64,000 nucleotides of DNA from JBMDXK01 sp048594375. Its GTDB lineage: Bacteria; Pseudomonadota; Alphaproteobacteria; Rhizobiales; Methylopilaceae. The position numbers and the translations under genes are program-made. Every line of letters starts with the position of its first letter. Position 1 is the first letter of the stretch. The stretch covers positions 35,575 to 99,574 of the forward strand of contig JBMDXK010000009.1 of assembly GCA_048594375.1 (NCBI GenBank), written 5' to 3'. The notes under the pieces are model-generated. The model did no database searches. It had not been told where the DNA came from and saw nothing but the letters and a program-made list of their open reading frames with translations. Below are positions 1-9,238 of this stretch, piece by piece.

Positions 1-700
1 TGGCATATTTCAAATCAAAAATTTCTTTTTTAAAACTCACTTGTTGCTCAAAAAGAGCGCGGTTAATATCCGCTCGGTGCTTCTCCGCATAAGCAGTGAA
101 AAGCTCGGGATTGGGAGCGTGTGGCATATCACCTATTTTATATTCTCCAAAAACTTGAAAACGGTCAATCAAAGCTTTATCTTGCAAAATCTCTTCATGA
201 TTAGACTGAACAAGAGCAGAAAGCGGATCTTCAGATAAAGTATTTGAGGAAGTATCCGTCTGAGCATTATGGCTTGCGACAGTCTCTCCTGAATGTCTCT
301 CTTCAAAAGCTGCATGAGCGCCGTTTGAGTGAATATCTGCCTCATCACGCACCCCGGCAGACGAAAAATTAAAAGTTTGCATCTGCGTATTTTGAGAACT
401 TTCAGAGGGCGGAGTGGGACTCATTCTCCCAGTAGAACCATCATAAAACATAATCTCCAATTCGCGCGGCAATGCGGAGTTTTCAGGAACAACGGGCTGA
501 GGCGTAACGCGCCGTGCAGGGGGCAGTGTATCCATGGCTGAATAAGCCGGTGCCGCGCCAGTTGGCAAAACCTCTTCTGGTTTTTGCCACACTGGCAATG
601 AACCATCCGCTTCCATCCAGGCGGGAGGTGGAGATAAGCTTTGACTTCTCTGATTTTGCTGATGAGCATCATCTGTTGCAATTAAAGAATTGTTACGCAT
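1..700 (-). CDS. Unrecognised protein, 5' part only (runs off left edge)
   Basis: The minus strand is open from an ATG at 698-700 to the window edge, giving 233 codons with no stop. The protein starts MRNNSLIATDDAHQQ and its first 150 residues are rich in Ser, Pro, Gln, Asn and Thr, so they are probably disordered; the later part (about residues 175-233) is more charged and helical. I recognise no domain. It resembles the other orphan proteins here in composition (low-complexity polar N-terminus) and in its AT-rich upstream region. By inference it could be a secreted effector of the type III system at 47-56 kb, but nothing in it proves this. The reading frame is certain; the function is unknown. 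Confidence 0.7.
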   Translation of the reverse strand, partial: MRNNSLIATDDAHQQNQRSQSLSPPPAWMEADGSLPVWQKPEEVLPTGAAPAYSAMDTLPPARRVTPQPVVPENSALPRELEIMFYDGSTGRMSPTPPSESSQNTQMQTFNFSSAGVRDEADIHSNGAHAAFEERHSGETVASHNAQTDTSSNTLSEDPLSALVQSNHEEILQDKALIDRFQVFGEYKIGDMPHAPNPELFTAYAEKHRADINRALFEQQVSFKKEIFDLKYA

Positions 701-1104
701 AATAACAGGCAAGGCACAAACTCAACTTGTTAATAAAAAAACACAAAATTTTATTAACAATAAAATAACTATTTATCAACTGATAATATAAATTCAATTA
801 CACAACCATAACACTAAACAATATTTTACAATAAATCACATAAACTAAAGTATACTAACTAAGAGGAAAAATTATTACACAAATAATCGCCAAAAAAGGT
901 TTTTTATTGCATTTTTAAAGAAATATATTCAATATTTCAAAAACTTAGCACAATCATTTATGCCGTACTAAAGCCGAACACCACAGAAAATGACAATTTA
1001 ATTTTGAGCCAATGGTGAGCAAAGCTGCCTGCCCTAAAGCAACGTAGTGCAGCAAAAATCGTATAATTTTTTTCTGAAATTGCTATAAATGCAAAAGTGT
1101 ATTC
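701..1104. other. AT-rich intergenic region
   Basis: Non-coding stretch between the divergent 5' end of the left-edge gene and the 3' end of murG. It is very AT-rich and must hold the promoter of the left-edge gene. Its right end (about 1019-1090) holds a partial copy of the dispersed repeat described at 14238-14370. I see no gene in it. Confidence 0.6.
1019..1090 (+). repeat. Partial copy of dispersed repeat B
   Basis: The segment ends in GAAATTGCTATAAAT, identical to the end of the copy at 14356-14370. Its middle (a GCAACG block, then an A-rich stretch and GTATA) also lines up with the copies at 14281-14370 and, inverted, 60310-60390. The hairpin half found in the other two copies is missing. 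It lies just downstream of the murG stop codon. Confidence 0.55.
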
Positions 1105-2217
1105 TTATTGCGAGTGATTGGAATAGATATTTACCACCAGCGCTGCCAAACGCTGCGCGGCGTCTGGTGTTGCGGCCAGCCGGGCATTGTTGGCTTGCCG
1201 CGCAAGCCCTACGGAATCGGTTAGAATAGCTGTCAAGCGTTCAGCAAGAGCATCCGGTGTGAACTGCGCCTGGTTTATAACAGTTGCAGCATCCAGAGCA
1301 GCAAGAATAGTTGCATTGGCAAGCTGATCCTGATCCAGCGATCCAGGCAGCGGCACCAGAATTGAGGGGCGGCCAATCATGGCAAGTTCTGCCACGGTTG
1401 AAGCGCCAGAGCGCCCGATCACCAGATGGGAAAGCGCAATCCGCTGGGGCAAATCCTTGAAAAACGCCGCAACTTCGGCATCAATTCCAGCGGCGGCATA
1501 AGCGGTACGCGCCCATACAACATCATCCTGCCGGGTTTGATGCGTGACTTTCACACGGCGCCGCAACGGTTCATCCAGCCGTTGCACCGCAGCAGGCACA
1601 ACCTCGGTCATGATCCGCGCGCCTTGGCTTCCGCCTGTCACCAACAGATTCAGCACGCCATCCTGCGCCAGCGGTTGATACGGGTGCTGCGCGGCCTCGA
1701 ACACCGGCACCCGCAACGGATTGCCGATAAATACCGCTTTTTCCTGTTCTTCAGCCGTGGCTTTTGCAAGCTGGTTGAAGCCTGTGCCAATGGTTTTCGC
1801 GCGTTTTGCCAAAAAACGGTTGGCGCGCCCCAATACCGCATTTTGTTCATGCACAATCGTGGGAATACCCAACAGCTGCGCAATAAATACCGGCGGCACA
1901 GTGGGATATCCCCCGAAACCCACCACTACGGAAGGGCGCAAGCGCAACAGCAGCCATAAGGCTTGCAGCATTCCCTTTGCCAGCGAAAATCCGGCCTGCA
2001 ACACATGCAGCGGCTTGCGGCTTTTAAAGGTGGCAGAAGCAAGCTGATGGATAGCCTTTTCAGGAAAAGCACTGGAATAGATTTTGGCGCGGTAGTCTGT
2101 GGCCAATTCAACGCGCACTCCCTGCTGCATCAATGCAGTACCCAATGCTTCCGCCGGAAAAAGATGGCCGCCAGTGCCGCCAGCAGCCAAAAGAACGGGA
2201 CGTTGGCGTGAAGGCAT
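1105..2217 (-). CDS. murG: UDP-N-acetylglucosamine--MurNAc-(pentapeptide) pyrophosphoryl-undecaprenol GlcNAc transferase MurG
   Basis: MurG converts lipid I to lipid II by adding GlcNAc on the cytoplasmic face of the inner membrane. The 370-residue protein has the usual length, with the N-terminal glycine-rich loop GGTGGHLFPA at about residues 13-22, the HEQNAVLGRANR block near 120 and a UDP-GlcNAc site region (GRSGASTVAEL, then PLPGSLDQDQLANA). Its ATG overlaps the ftsW stop by one base (TAATG), so it is translationally coupled and is the last gene of the mraY-murD-ftsW-murG unit. murC does not follow it as in the common dcw order but lies at 7.8 kb on the other strand. Confidence 0.97.
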   Translation of the reverse strand: MPSRQRPVLLAAGGTGGHLFPAEALGTALMQQGVRVELATDYRAKIYSSAFPEKAIHQLASATFKSRKPLHVLQAGFSLAKGMLQALWLLLRLRPSVVVGFGGYPTVPPVFIAQLLGIPTIVHEQNAVLGRANRFLAKRAKTIGTGFNQLAKATAEEQEKAVFIGNPLRVPVFEAAQHPYQPLAQDGVLNLLVTGGSQGARIMTEVVPAAVQRLDEPLRRRVKVTHQTRQDDVVWARTAYAAAGIDAEVAAFFKDLPQRIALSHLVIGRSGASTVAELAMIGRPSILVPLPGSLDQDQLANATILAALDAATVINQAQFTPDALAERLTAILTDSVGLARQANNARLAATPDAAQRLAALVVNIYSNHSQ

Positions 2218-3365
2218 TATGCTGGCTCCGGCACGAGTGATGAATTTTGCGGCAGAACGGTGGAACGCGGTCTGTGCCGTGTGAGTGCGAGCAGCATCCC
2301 CATACCGAAAGCCAATGAAACCAAGGAAGAGCCACCGTAAGAAATAAACGGCAAAGTCATGCCTTTTGCTGGCATGAGATGCACATTCACGGCCATGTTA
2401 ATCATGGATTGCAATCCAAACAGCATGGAAAGGCCAGCGATTGCCAGACGGCGAAACAAATCTTCCTCCTGAATGGCAAGATAAATACCGCGCAGTACCA
2501 CAAATGCAAACAGGCTTACAAGAAAAAGGCACAGCACAATGCCAAATTCCTCGGCAGTAACCGCAAAAATAAAGTCGGTGTGGCTATCAGGCAAAATGCG
2601 TTTAACTGTACCCTCGCCGGGGCCTTTACCAAACCATCCGCCCTGCACAAACGATTCAATAGCGCGGTCAACCTGAAAGGTATCGCCTGTGTCCGGATTT
2701 AAAAACCGGCTGATACGTTGCCGCACGTGATCGACCAAATTATAGGCTGCCACAATGCCGATCACACCCGCGCCACCAAGCCCTACCACCCAATACAGTT
2801 TCAGCCCTGCAATAAAAAACAGCGCCATCCATACGGCACCCAGCAGCAGGGTCTGACCAAAATCCGGTTGCAGGATGAGAACACCAATCACCAAACCTGC
2901 CAAGGCCATCGATAAAAAACGCCCTGGAACATCCGCGCGTTTTGCCCCCTCCGCAAAAAGCCATGCCGCCAGAACCACAAAAGCAGGTTTGACAAATTCA
3001 GAAGGCTGCACGTTGACTCCGCCAATAAATAACCAGCGGTGAGCCCCCTTGATTTCAGGACCAATAAACAGGGCAGCAATCATGGCCAGCCAACTGCCGA
3101 TAAACATCAACAGCGAGATGCGGCGTATTTCTTTGGGGGAAAAGAAAGAAATGCCCAGCATTACCACTACAGCAGGAACCAGAAAAAACACTTGGCGGTT
3201 GACAAAATGAAACAGCCCTAGCCCCAACCGTTCCGCCACAGGAGGACTTGCGGCCAGTGAAAGCACAATGCCGCCCAGCATGAGGGCGCAAAGGGCAAAC
3301 AACAGGTAGCGGTCAATTGTCCACCACCATTCCCCGACCACAGTACGCTCGGCACGCGACATCAT
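2217..3365 (-). CDS. ftsW: Lipid II polymerase FtsW (SEDS family)
   Basis: FtsW is the SEDS-family septal peptidoglycan glycosyltransferase of the divisome, an integral inner-membrane protein with about ten helices. Visible family signatures include LILQPDFGQT, a VDRAIESFVQGGWFGKGPGEG loop region and the C-terminal block LPFISYGGSS. The frame is open upstream to 3431, but I place the start at ATG 3363-3365 (MMSRAERTVV) because AGGA lies eight bases before it and the upstream 22 residues look non-coding; this gives 382 residues. It overlaps murG by one base. A 260-bp gap and a small lipoprotein gene separate it from murD, which is unusual in this cluster. Confidence 0.94.
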   Translation of the reverse strand: MMSRAERTVVGEWWWTIDRYLLFALCALMLGGIVLSLAASPPVAERLGLGLFHFVNRQVFFLVPAVVVMLGISFFSPKEIRRISLLMFIGSWLAMIAALFIGPEIKGAHRWLFIGGVNVQPSEFVKPAFVVLAAWLFAEGAKRADVPGRFLSMALAGLVIGVLILQPDFGQTLLLGAVWMALFFIAGLKLYWVVGLGGAGVIGIVAAYNLVDHVRQRISRFLNPDTGDTFQVDRAIESFVQGGWFGKGPGEGTVKRILPDSHTDFIFAVTAEEFGIVLCLFLVSLFAFVVLRGIYLAIQEEDLFRRLAIAGLSMLFGLQSMINMAVNVHLMPAKGMTLPFISYGGSSLVSLAFGMGMLLALTRHRPRSTVLPQNSSLVPEPA

Positions 3366-3578
3366 GGTGAAAATCCTTTTTTGCACTGCTGTAAACCCGC
3401 AGAGCTTGCATGTGTACCTCGTTTCCCTCACTCAGGAACGGGTTTTCAAAGCGTCCTATGTGGGGGGCGAATGCGTAGCTGCGCTGCAGAAAAGATCAAT
3501 GTGCAGCACTGATCCCAAAACTGTTCACCAAACAATATAATGACTATGGCGTTAACAAATTGCTTAACATTTTTTTTG

Positions 3579-3608
3579 ATAAGAAGGGATTTAACTACCC
3601 CTTCTTAT
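3579..3608. other. Stem-loop between ftsW and lipoprotein gene
   Basis: A ten-base perfect stem, ATAAGAAGGG pairing with CCCTTCTTAT, encloses a ten-base loop 20 bases downstream of the small lipoprotein stop codon. On the minus strand it is followed by an A run rather than a T run, so it is not a canonical intrinsic terminator in that direction. It may stabilise the 3' end of the lipoprotein transcript. Confidence 0.45.
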
Positions 3609-3628
3609 AGAATTAATTTAAAATAATA

Positions 3629-3856
3629 TTAGCGAACTCGAATATTTCTAGTCTCTCCGAAATATTTTCCACAATCTTCATTCCGTTTCTTCAGTTCAGC
3701 CAAATATTCGCCATACCTTACATAAGTAGGACTAAGATCAAGAACAGTTTTACACAAAATTGGAGTAGGCATTGCTGCAGCTTCTTGTGCGCCACCCGCA
3801 CAGCTGGCTAAAAATAATGCAAAAAAAGGAATTATAAGGATATTAAAATTTTTCAT
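3629..3856 (-). CDS. Small lipoprotein of unknown function
   Basis: A 75-residue protein with a lipoprotein signal peptide: a charged start (MKNFN), a hydrophobic stretch and the lipobox LASC, predicting acylation on Cys19. The mature part is short, with two further Cys (in ILCKT and EDCGK) and a basic C-terminus. The start is supported by AAGGA ten bases upstream of the ATG. I know no family for it. It sits between murD and ftsW, breaking the usual contiguity of the division and cell-wall cluster, and is AT-richer than its neighbours. Confidence 0.75.
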   Translation of the reverse strand: MKNFNILIIPFFALFLASCAGGAQEAAAMPTPILCKTVLDLSPTYVRYGEYLAELKKRNEDCGKYFGETRNIRVR

Positions 3857-3962
3857 TACTCAGTCCTTGCATAAAAAACGAATTATAAAAAACTATTTAG
3901 TGAAAAAGAGTCAACCACTATTTAGAATTAAACACAAAAAATAATGTATATTATACATAGGC

Positions 3963-5348
3963 TTAAGTGTCTAACACTTTAATAGCAGCGCGAAAAGCCT
4001 CGCCCCGCACTTCAAAATTGGGGTATTGGTCAAAAGAAGCGCAGGCGGGGGAAAGCAACACCACCGGATCAGGTTTACCACTTTGCAAGGCGTCGGCATA
4101 AGCGCGCGCTACCGCCACATCCAGCGTACCGCACGCTTCAAACGCTGCTTGTGCTTGCAGCGTTGCCGCAAATTCTTCCGTTGCTGTGCCAATCAGATAG
4201 GCTTTGGCAATTTTAGGAAAATAATCCCGCAAGGAATCAATCCCGCCGGTTTTGGGCAAGCCACCTGCAATCCAGTAAATGTTTTGAAAGCTGCTGAGCG
4301 CCCGTGCGGCAGCATCGGCGTTGGTGGCTTTGCTGTCATTGACAAACAAAATGCCCTTACGGGTTTCCACTTGCTCCATCCGGTGCGCCAGACCGGGAAA
4401 ATTGCGCAATCCAGCAACAATATCGGCGTGTCCTACCCCCAAAGCCAGCAGCGCCAACACAGCGGCGGCAGCATTTTGTGCATTGTGCGCACCGCGCAGA
4501 CTGCCAATACCATCCAGATCCACAAACAGCGTTTCGGCGCCGCCTTCGGCGCGGTAAAGTTTGGAGCCTACCGCATAGATGCCTTGCGCAACGGGATGGC
4601 GCACACTGATACGCTCCACTTTTTTGCCAGACTGTTCCAGACGGTCGGCAATGGCCGCACAATAACGATCATCCACACCCACAATAGCCGTACCTTTGGC
4701 CTCTACCTGTGCAACAAGCCGTTCCTTAATCGCTGCATAATTCTCAAGAGTGCCATGCCGATCAAGGTGATCTTCCGTAAGATTGAGTAAAATGCCAACG
4801 GTTGGATTAAACCCCGGTGCCAGATCCATCTGATAGGATGACACTTCCAATACATGGGTGACACCGGCATGCGGCATGGGAAGTTCCAGCACAGGGGTGC
4901 CAATATTGCCGCCCAGCGCAACCTTGCGCTTTGCACTGTTCACCAGATGCGCAATCAGCGCCGTGGTTGTGGATTTGCCGTTTGTACCCGTGATAGCAAC
5001 CACGGGCGAGAACGGTGCAACCGCCATGCGCTGACGGGCAAACAGCTCCATATCGCCAATAATTTCAACACCGGCAGCGCGTGCGTGTTTAACTGTCCAG
5101 TGCGGCTCAGGATGTGTGAGCGGTACGCCGGGTGACAGCACCAGACTGTCCAGTGCTGTCCAATCCGCATCGTGCAAATCCAGCACAGGAACACCCGCAT
5201 CCTGAGCCTTTTTTACCCGCACGCCAGCATCATCCCATGCGCTGACATTCGCGCCACCTGCCACAAGGGCTTGCGCGACCGCAAAACCAGAACCACCCAA
5301 TCCAAAAACAGCAATATTTTTGCCTTGAAAGGCTGTCAGCGCAAGCAT
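3963..5348 (-). CDS. murD: UDP-N-acetylmuramoyl-L-alanine--D-glutamate ligase MurD
   Basis: MurD adds D-glutamate to UDP-MurNAc-L-Ala in the cytoplasm using ATP. The 461-residue protein has the usual Mur-ligase plan: an N-terminal UDP-binding fold (AVFGLGGSGFAVAQAL), the ATP P-loop TGTNGKSTTTALI at about residues 119-131, the central-domain block LNLTEDHLDRHG and the C-terminal region NDSKATN with LLSPACASFDQY. The start lies four bases after the mraY stop, so the two genes form one transcript. Confidence 0.97.
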   Translation of the reverse strand: MLALTAFQGKNIAVFGLGGSGFAVAQALVAGGANVSAWDDAGVRVKKAQDAGVPVLDLHDADWTALDSLVLSPGVPLTHPEPHWTVKHARAAGVEIIGDMELFARQRMAVAPFSPVVAITGTNGKSTTTALIAHLVNSAKRKVALGGNIGTPVLELPMPHAGVTHVLEVSSYQMDLAPGFNPTVGILLNLTEDHLDRHGTLENYAAIKERLVAQVEAKGTAIVGVDDRYCAAIADRLEQSGKKVERISVRHPVAQGIYAVGSKLYRAEGGAETLFVDLDGIGSLRGAHNAQNAAAAVLALLALGVGHADIVAGLRNFPGLAHRMEQVETRKGILFVNDSKATNADAAARALSSFQNIYWIAGGLPKTGGIDSLRDYFPKIAKAYLIGTATEEFAATLQAQAAFEACGTLDVAVARAYADALQSGKPDPVVLLSPACASFDQYPNFEVRGEAFRAAIKVLDT

Positions 5349-5352
5349 GATG

Positions 5353-6435
5353 TTACCTCAATTTCAGGCTTGATAAACCAATCAGCGCCAGCACCACAGC
5401 CACAATCCAGAACCGCATAACCACTTGTGGCTCAGACCAGCCCAGCTGTTCAAAATGATGATGGATGGGCGCCATTCTGAAAACACGTTTTCCCGTGAGT
5501 TTGAAAGAAACCACTTGAATAATGACGGATGCAGCCTCCAACACAAACAGACCGCCCACAATAGCCAGAACGATTTCGTGTTTGGTTGCCACCGCCACGG
5601 AGCCAAGCAGACCGCCCAGTGCGAGCGATCCGGTATCGCCCATGAAAATCTGTGCCGGCGGTGCATTGAACCACAAGAACCCAAGGCCAGCACCCAGCAC
5701 AGCCCCTAACACCACGGCCAGTTCGCCGGTTCCAGGAACATGGTGGATTTGCAAATAGTCGGCAAAAACAATATTACCAGCCAGATAAGCAATAGCAGCA
5801 AAGCTGAGCGCGGCAATCATCACCGGAACAATCGCAAGGCCATCAAGGCCATCGGTCAGATTTACCGCATTCCCAGCACCCACAATAACCACGGCGGCAA
5901 ACAGAATAAAGAACCAGCCAAAGTTCAGCAGCACATCCTTGAGGAAAGGAATGGCCAGCGAATTGCTGAGCGAAGGAGGGCTTAACTGCGCCATAATAAC
6001 AGCGGCCATGCCTGCAATCAGAAACTCTATGCCCAGGCGTGTTTTTCCAGAAACACCACGATGGCTTTGCTTGGTAACCTTCAGATAGTCATCATAAAAA
6101 CCGATAAGGCCAAACCCGAGCGTTACCGCCATCACCACCCAGACATAGGCATTGGCCAGATTGCCCCAAAGCAATACAGAAAAGGACATACCCGCCAGAA
6201 TCATCAACCCGCCCATTGTGGGCGTACCGGCTTTGGAAAGGTGACTTTTGGGGCCATCGTCACGGATGGGCTGGCCTTTGCCTTGTTTGATCCGCAGAGC
6301 GCGGATGGTCATGGGACCAAAAAGAAAGACAAACATCAGCGCGGTGAGCATTGCTCCACCTGTACGGAATGTAATGTAGCGAAATACATTCAGGATGGGA
6401 AACGATGTCGAAAGTTCAGCCAGCAGGTTCAACAT
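5353..6435 (-). CDS. mraY: Phospho-N-acetylmuramoyl-pentapeptide transferase MraY
   Basis: MraY transfers phospho-MurNAc-pentapeptide to undecaprenyl phosphate to form lipid I and spans the inner membrane about ten times. Family signatures are present: FGPMTIRALRIKQGKGQPIR, KAGTPTMGGLMI, the catalytic DDYLKV, NLTDGLDGLA and the terminal PIHHHFE. The frame extends to 6489, but the canonical beginning MLNLLAELS is at 6435, giving the family's usual 360 residues; no strong ribosome site is visible there. It is the first gene of the minus-strand block, and murE and murF, which usually precede it, are absent. Confidence 0.95.
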   Translation of the reverse strand: MLNLLAELSTSFPILNVFRYITFRTGGAMLTALMFVFLFGPMTIRALRIKQGKGQPIRDDGPKSHLSKAGTPTMGGLMILAGMSFSVLLWGNLANAYVWVVMAVTLGFGLIGFYDDYLKVTKQSHRGVSGKTRLGIEFLIAGMAAVIMAQLSPPSLSNSLAIPFLKDVLLNFGWFFILFAAVVIVGAGNAVNLTDGLDGLAIVPVMIAALSFAAIAYLAGNIVFADYLQIHHVPGTGELAVVLGAVLGAGLGFLWFNAPPAQIFMGDTGSLALGGLLGSVAVATKHEIVLAIVGGLFVLEAASVIIQVVSFKLTGKRVFRMAPIHHHFEQLGWSEPQVVMRFWIVAVVLALIGLSSLKLR

Positions 6436-6740
6436 GGAAAAGAACGCACTCTCAATCAGGAGGGATAAAAGGCACATTAAACGCTGCACCTCAGCGCAGC
6501 ACTCTAGCTTTATCCTGACCGCTCCCGTTAATCAATCAGCCAGCATGAGTTATCCCAACTTCAGCCATATATGCGCACCTTTCTCCCATCTGTGGTATAA
6601 TTAACAGTAATTAAATGAGATGATCGACAAAGATATTGATTTAAACAAAAAATACCATTAAATTTATTTAATATTTTTTAATATTAAAAATTTTTAACTT
6701 GAATTTATTAGTTAAGTTATTACAGTTAAACGGAGTTTAT
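6436..6740. other. Divergent intergenic region between mraY and orphan gene
   Basis: About 300 non-coding bases between two divergent genes. The right half (6600-6740) is extremely AT-rich and precedes the orphan gene at 6741. It must hold promoters for both directions; I could not define convincing -35 and -10 boxes. A motif starting TTAACTTGAATTT at 6694 resembles sequences in front of two other orphan genes. Confidence 0.5.
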
Positions 6741-7703
6741 ATGCTTCCTCCAATGCGTTTTTCCCCTGTAGAGTTTTCTAGTACACACTATACACATACA
6801 GGCGGAAGCGAATTTGATAACATAGTCTTGAGTGGTCCTGTCGCAGAAAAAATTGGATTGGCTGCGCAATACAACCGCCTACCCGAACTGCACCGGATGG
6901 ATACGTTTTTAAAGGATACATCATCCGATATGAACATCAGCTTCAAGACCCCTGAACAGACGATGGCGTTTCTCGATGAGTCTGCCAAGGATCGAGAAAT
7001 GAGTCCAGGCTTTAGAGAATATTTTACACAGATGCATAGTGGCCCTATTCCGCCTGCAGAAGTTATCCCACTCCATGGCAAGAGCAAGCAACTGTTCATG
7101 GAAGGAGAAAGCGGACACGCATTTACAGGTCTTGTCCGCATAAGTGTCAAGGATAGTGTAGCTCCCTCTGAAAATAGCTCTCTTTTACCTTCAGAAAACA
7201 ATTTGAAAGTAGAAGCATCTCAACAGCGGGGACCTGAAGGAAAAACATATAAAATTTTTCTCGCCCCTGTGCAGCCGTCTATCGGAGGCAGTATGGATGA
7301 AAGCAAGATATATGCCGTAAAAGAGCCTGATACAGAAAAAACTTACAGCATATACAGTACACAGCCGATACAGTTCAAAGCCTTGCATCATAATAAAAAC
7401 AATCCTGATGGTTGGAGAGGTCCAACGGCACACAGTCAGCTCATGAATATAATAGAAAGAAAAGAAAATAATAAATCAGAGAGCCAAAAAGGAAAGTACG
7501 TTGCGTTTACAGTTGTAAAAGGAAAAATTGCAGATGGTGCAGTAAATCAGTACACTTTTACATCGGGAACAATTCATCTTGGGGGTTTTCCAGAACTTAA
7601 AACGCGCGAGGCTCCTGAGGAATGGCAAAATGTCATTCAGGATACCTTTGACCAGCTGTCGCGTGAGGAGTGGCAGAAAAATAACAGTGTCACATGGCCC
7701 TGA
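6741..7703 (+). CDS. Unrecognised orphan protein, possible effector
   Basis: A 320-residue soluble protein of unknown family. The frame opens at 6699, but the ATG at 6741 (MLPPMRFSPVEF) has ACGGAG six bases upstream and is the likely start. No signal peptide, membrane segment or catalytic motif is obvious; the middle is rich in Ser, Lys and Asn. It is AT-richer than the mur genes on either side and is inserted exactly where the dcw cluster is split, between mraY and murC. By inference it may be horizontally acquired and could be a type III secretion substrate, but no domain supports that directly. Confidence 0.75.
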   Translation: MLPPMRFSPVEFSSTHYTHTGGSEFDNIVLSGPVAEKIGLAAQYNRLPELHRMDTFLKDTSSDMNISFKTPEQTMAFLDESAKDREMSPGFREYFTQMHSGPIPPAEVIPLHGKSKQLFMEGESGHAFTGLVRISVKDSVAPSENSSLLPSENNLKVEASQQRGPEGKTYKIFLAPVQPSIGGSMDESKIYAVKEPDTEKTYSIYSTQPIQFKALHHNKNNPDGWRGPTAHSQLMNIIERKENNKSESQKGKYVAFTVVKGKIADGAVNQYTFTSGTIHLGGFPELKTREAPEEWQNVIQDTFDQLSREEWQKNNSVTWP

Positions 7704-7816
7704 TTGGAATATTAAGTACGGCTAAAAAAGGACAAAGGCATTTTTCCTTTGTTTCGCTCGCCAAAATCGGTTAAGCAAAGAACTGTTTTTTCCCTTTTGT
7801 CGAGTCTGTCTTTTCC

Positions 7817-9238
7817 ATGAAACTTCCCCGCGATATAGGCCCCATCCATTTTGTTGGTATTGGCGGCATTGGTATGAGTGGCATTGCTGAAGTGCTGGTG
7901 AATCTTGGATACACCGTGCAGGGGTCAGATGTGGCGGAAAGCGCCAATGTTCGCCGTCTACGCGAAAAAGGCATTGCCGTGAGCATTGGCCATGCCGCAG
8001 AAAACCTGAAAGGCGCGGAAGTCATCGTGATTTCTTCCGCTATCAAGGGAGATAATCCGGAATTACAGGCTGCCCGGGCGCAGCGTCTGCCGGTGGTGCG
8101 ACGTGCGGAAATGCTAGCCGAACTGATGCGCTTTAAAAACGCCATCGCCATTGCCGGAACCCATGGCAAAACCACCACAACTTCGCTGGTGGCTGCGCTG
8201 CTTGATGCCGGCAGCTTTGATCCGACGGTCATTAACGGCGGCATTATCAACGCTTATGGCACCAATGCCCGCATGGGAAATGGCGAGTGGATGGTGGTGG
8301 AAGCCGATGAATCCGACGGCACCTTTCTCAAGTTGCCAGCCGATGTGGCCGTTGTCACCAACATTGACCCTGAACATCTGGATCATTTCGGCTCTTATGA
8401 TGCCATCAAGGCAGCCTTTAAAACCTTTGTGGAAAATGTGCCGTTTTACGGTTTTGCCGTGATGTGTCTTGACCATCCTGTGGTGCAGGAACTGGTGGGG
8501 CAAGTGGAAGACCGCCGGATCATTACTTATGGAGAGAATCCGCAAGCCGATGTGCGTTTGCAGCGCATTGACCTTAAGGGTGGTGTCTGCCGTTTTGCTG
8601 TGCAAATCCGTGGCCGTGATAACGAAGACGAACTGCTGATTGATGATCTGGTGCTGCCTATGCCCGGACATCACAATGCACTCAATGCAACCGCTGCTAT
8701 TGCGGTGGCTCACCAGATGGGCGTAAAAGCGGATGCCATTCGTGATGCTCTGGGTAAATTTGGAGGCGTAAAACGCCGCTTTACCCGTACCGGCGAATGG
8801 AATGGCGTGCAGATTTTTGACGATTATGCGCATCATCCTGTTGAAATTGCCGCGGTGCTGCGTGCGGCACGCGCCTCCACTGACGGGCGCGTGATTTCTG
8901 TTGTGCAACCGCACCGTTATTCGCGTCTGGCAAGCCTGTTTGATGGTTTTTCCACCTGCTTCAACGATGCCGATGTGGTGATTGTGGCCGATGTTTATGC
9001 GGCCGGTGAAGCGCCACTGGAAGGCGCAAGCCGGGATGATCTGGTGCAAGGGCTGCGGGCGCGTGGGCATCGCAATGTGGTGCCGCTGGCAAAATCGGAA
9101 GATCTGGCCGACTTGATTTCCGCCATGGCGCGTCCTGAGGATTATGTGGTCTGCGTGGGGGCTGGTTCCATTACCCAATGGGCTTATGCGTTGCCGGAAC
9201 AACTCAGCGAAAGACCCGCGAAAGAAGGTGCAGCATGA
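7817..9238 (+). CDS. murC: UDP-N-acetylmuramate--L-alanine ligase MurC
   Basis: MurC attaches L-alanine to UDP-MurNAc, the first peptide step of peptidoglycan synthesis. The 473-residue protein shows the N-terminal nucleotide-binding motif HFVGIGGIGMSGIAEVL, the ATP loop GTHGKTTTTSLVA at about residues 114-126, EADESDGTFL, NIDPEHLDHFGSYD and the C-terminal DDYAHHPVEI followed by QPHRYSR, all MurC signatures. Its stop overlaps the murB start (ATGA), so the pair is coupled. In most relatives murC and murB lie directly downstream of murG; here they are on the opposite strand. Confidence 0.97.
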   Translation: MKLPRDIGPIHFVGIGGIGMSGIAEVLVNLGYTVQGSDVAESANVRRLREKGIAVSIGHAAENLKGAEVIVISSAIKGDNPELQAARAQRLPVVRRAEMLAELMRFKNAIAIAGTHGKTTTTSLVAALLDAGSFDPTVINGGIINAYGTNARMGNGEWMVVEADESDGTFLKLPADVAVVTNIDPEHLDHFGSYDAIKAAFKTFVENVPFYGFAVMCLDHPVVQELVGQVEDRRIITYGENPQADVRLQRIDLKGGVCRFAVQIRGRDNEDELLIDDLVLPMPGHHNALNATAAIAVAHQMGVKADAIRDALGKFGGVKRRFTRTGEWNGVQIFDDYAHHPVEIAAVLRAARASTDGRVISVVQPHRYSRLASLFDGFSTCFNDADVVIVADVYAAGEAPLEGASRDDLVQGLRARGHRNVVPLAKSEDLADLISAMARPEDYVVCVGAGSITQWAYALPEQLSERPAKEGAA

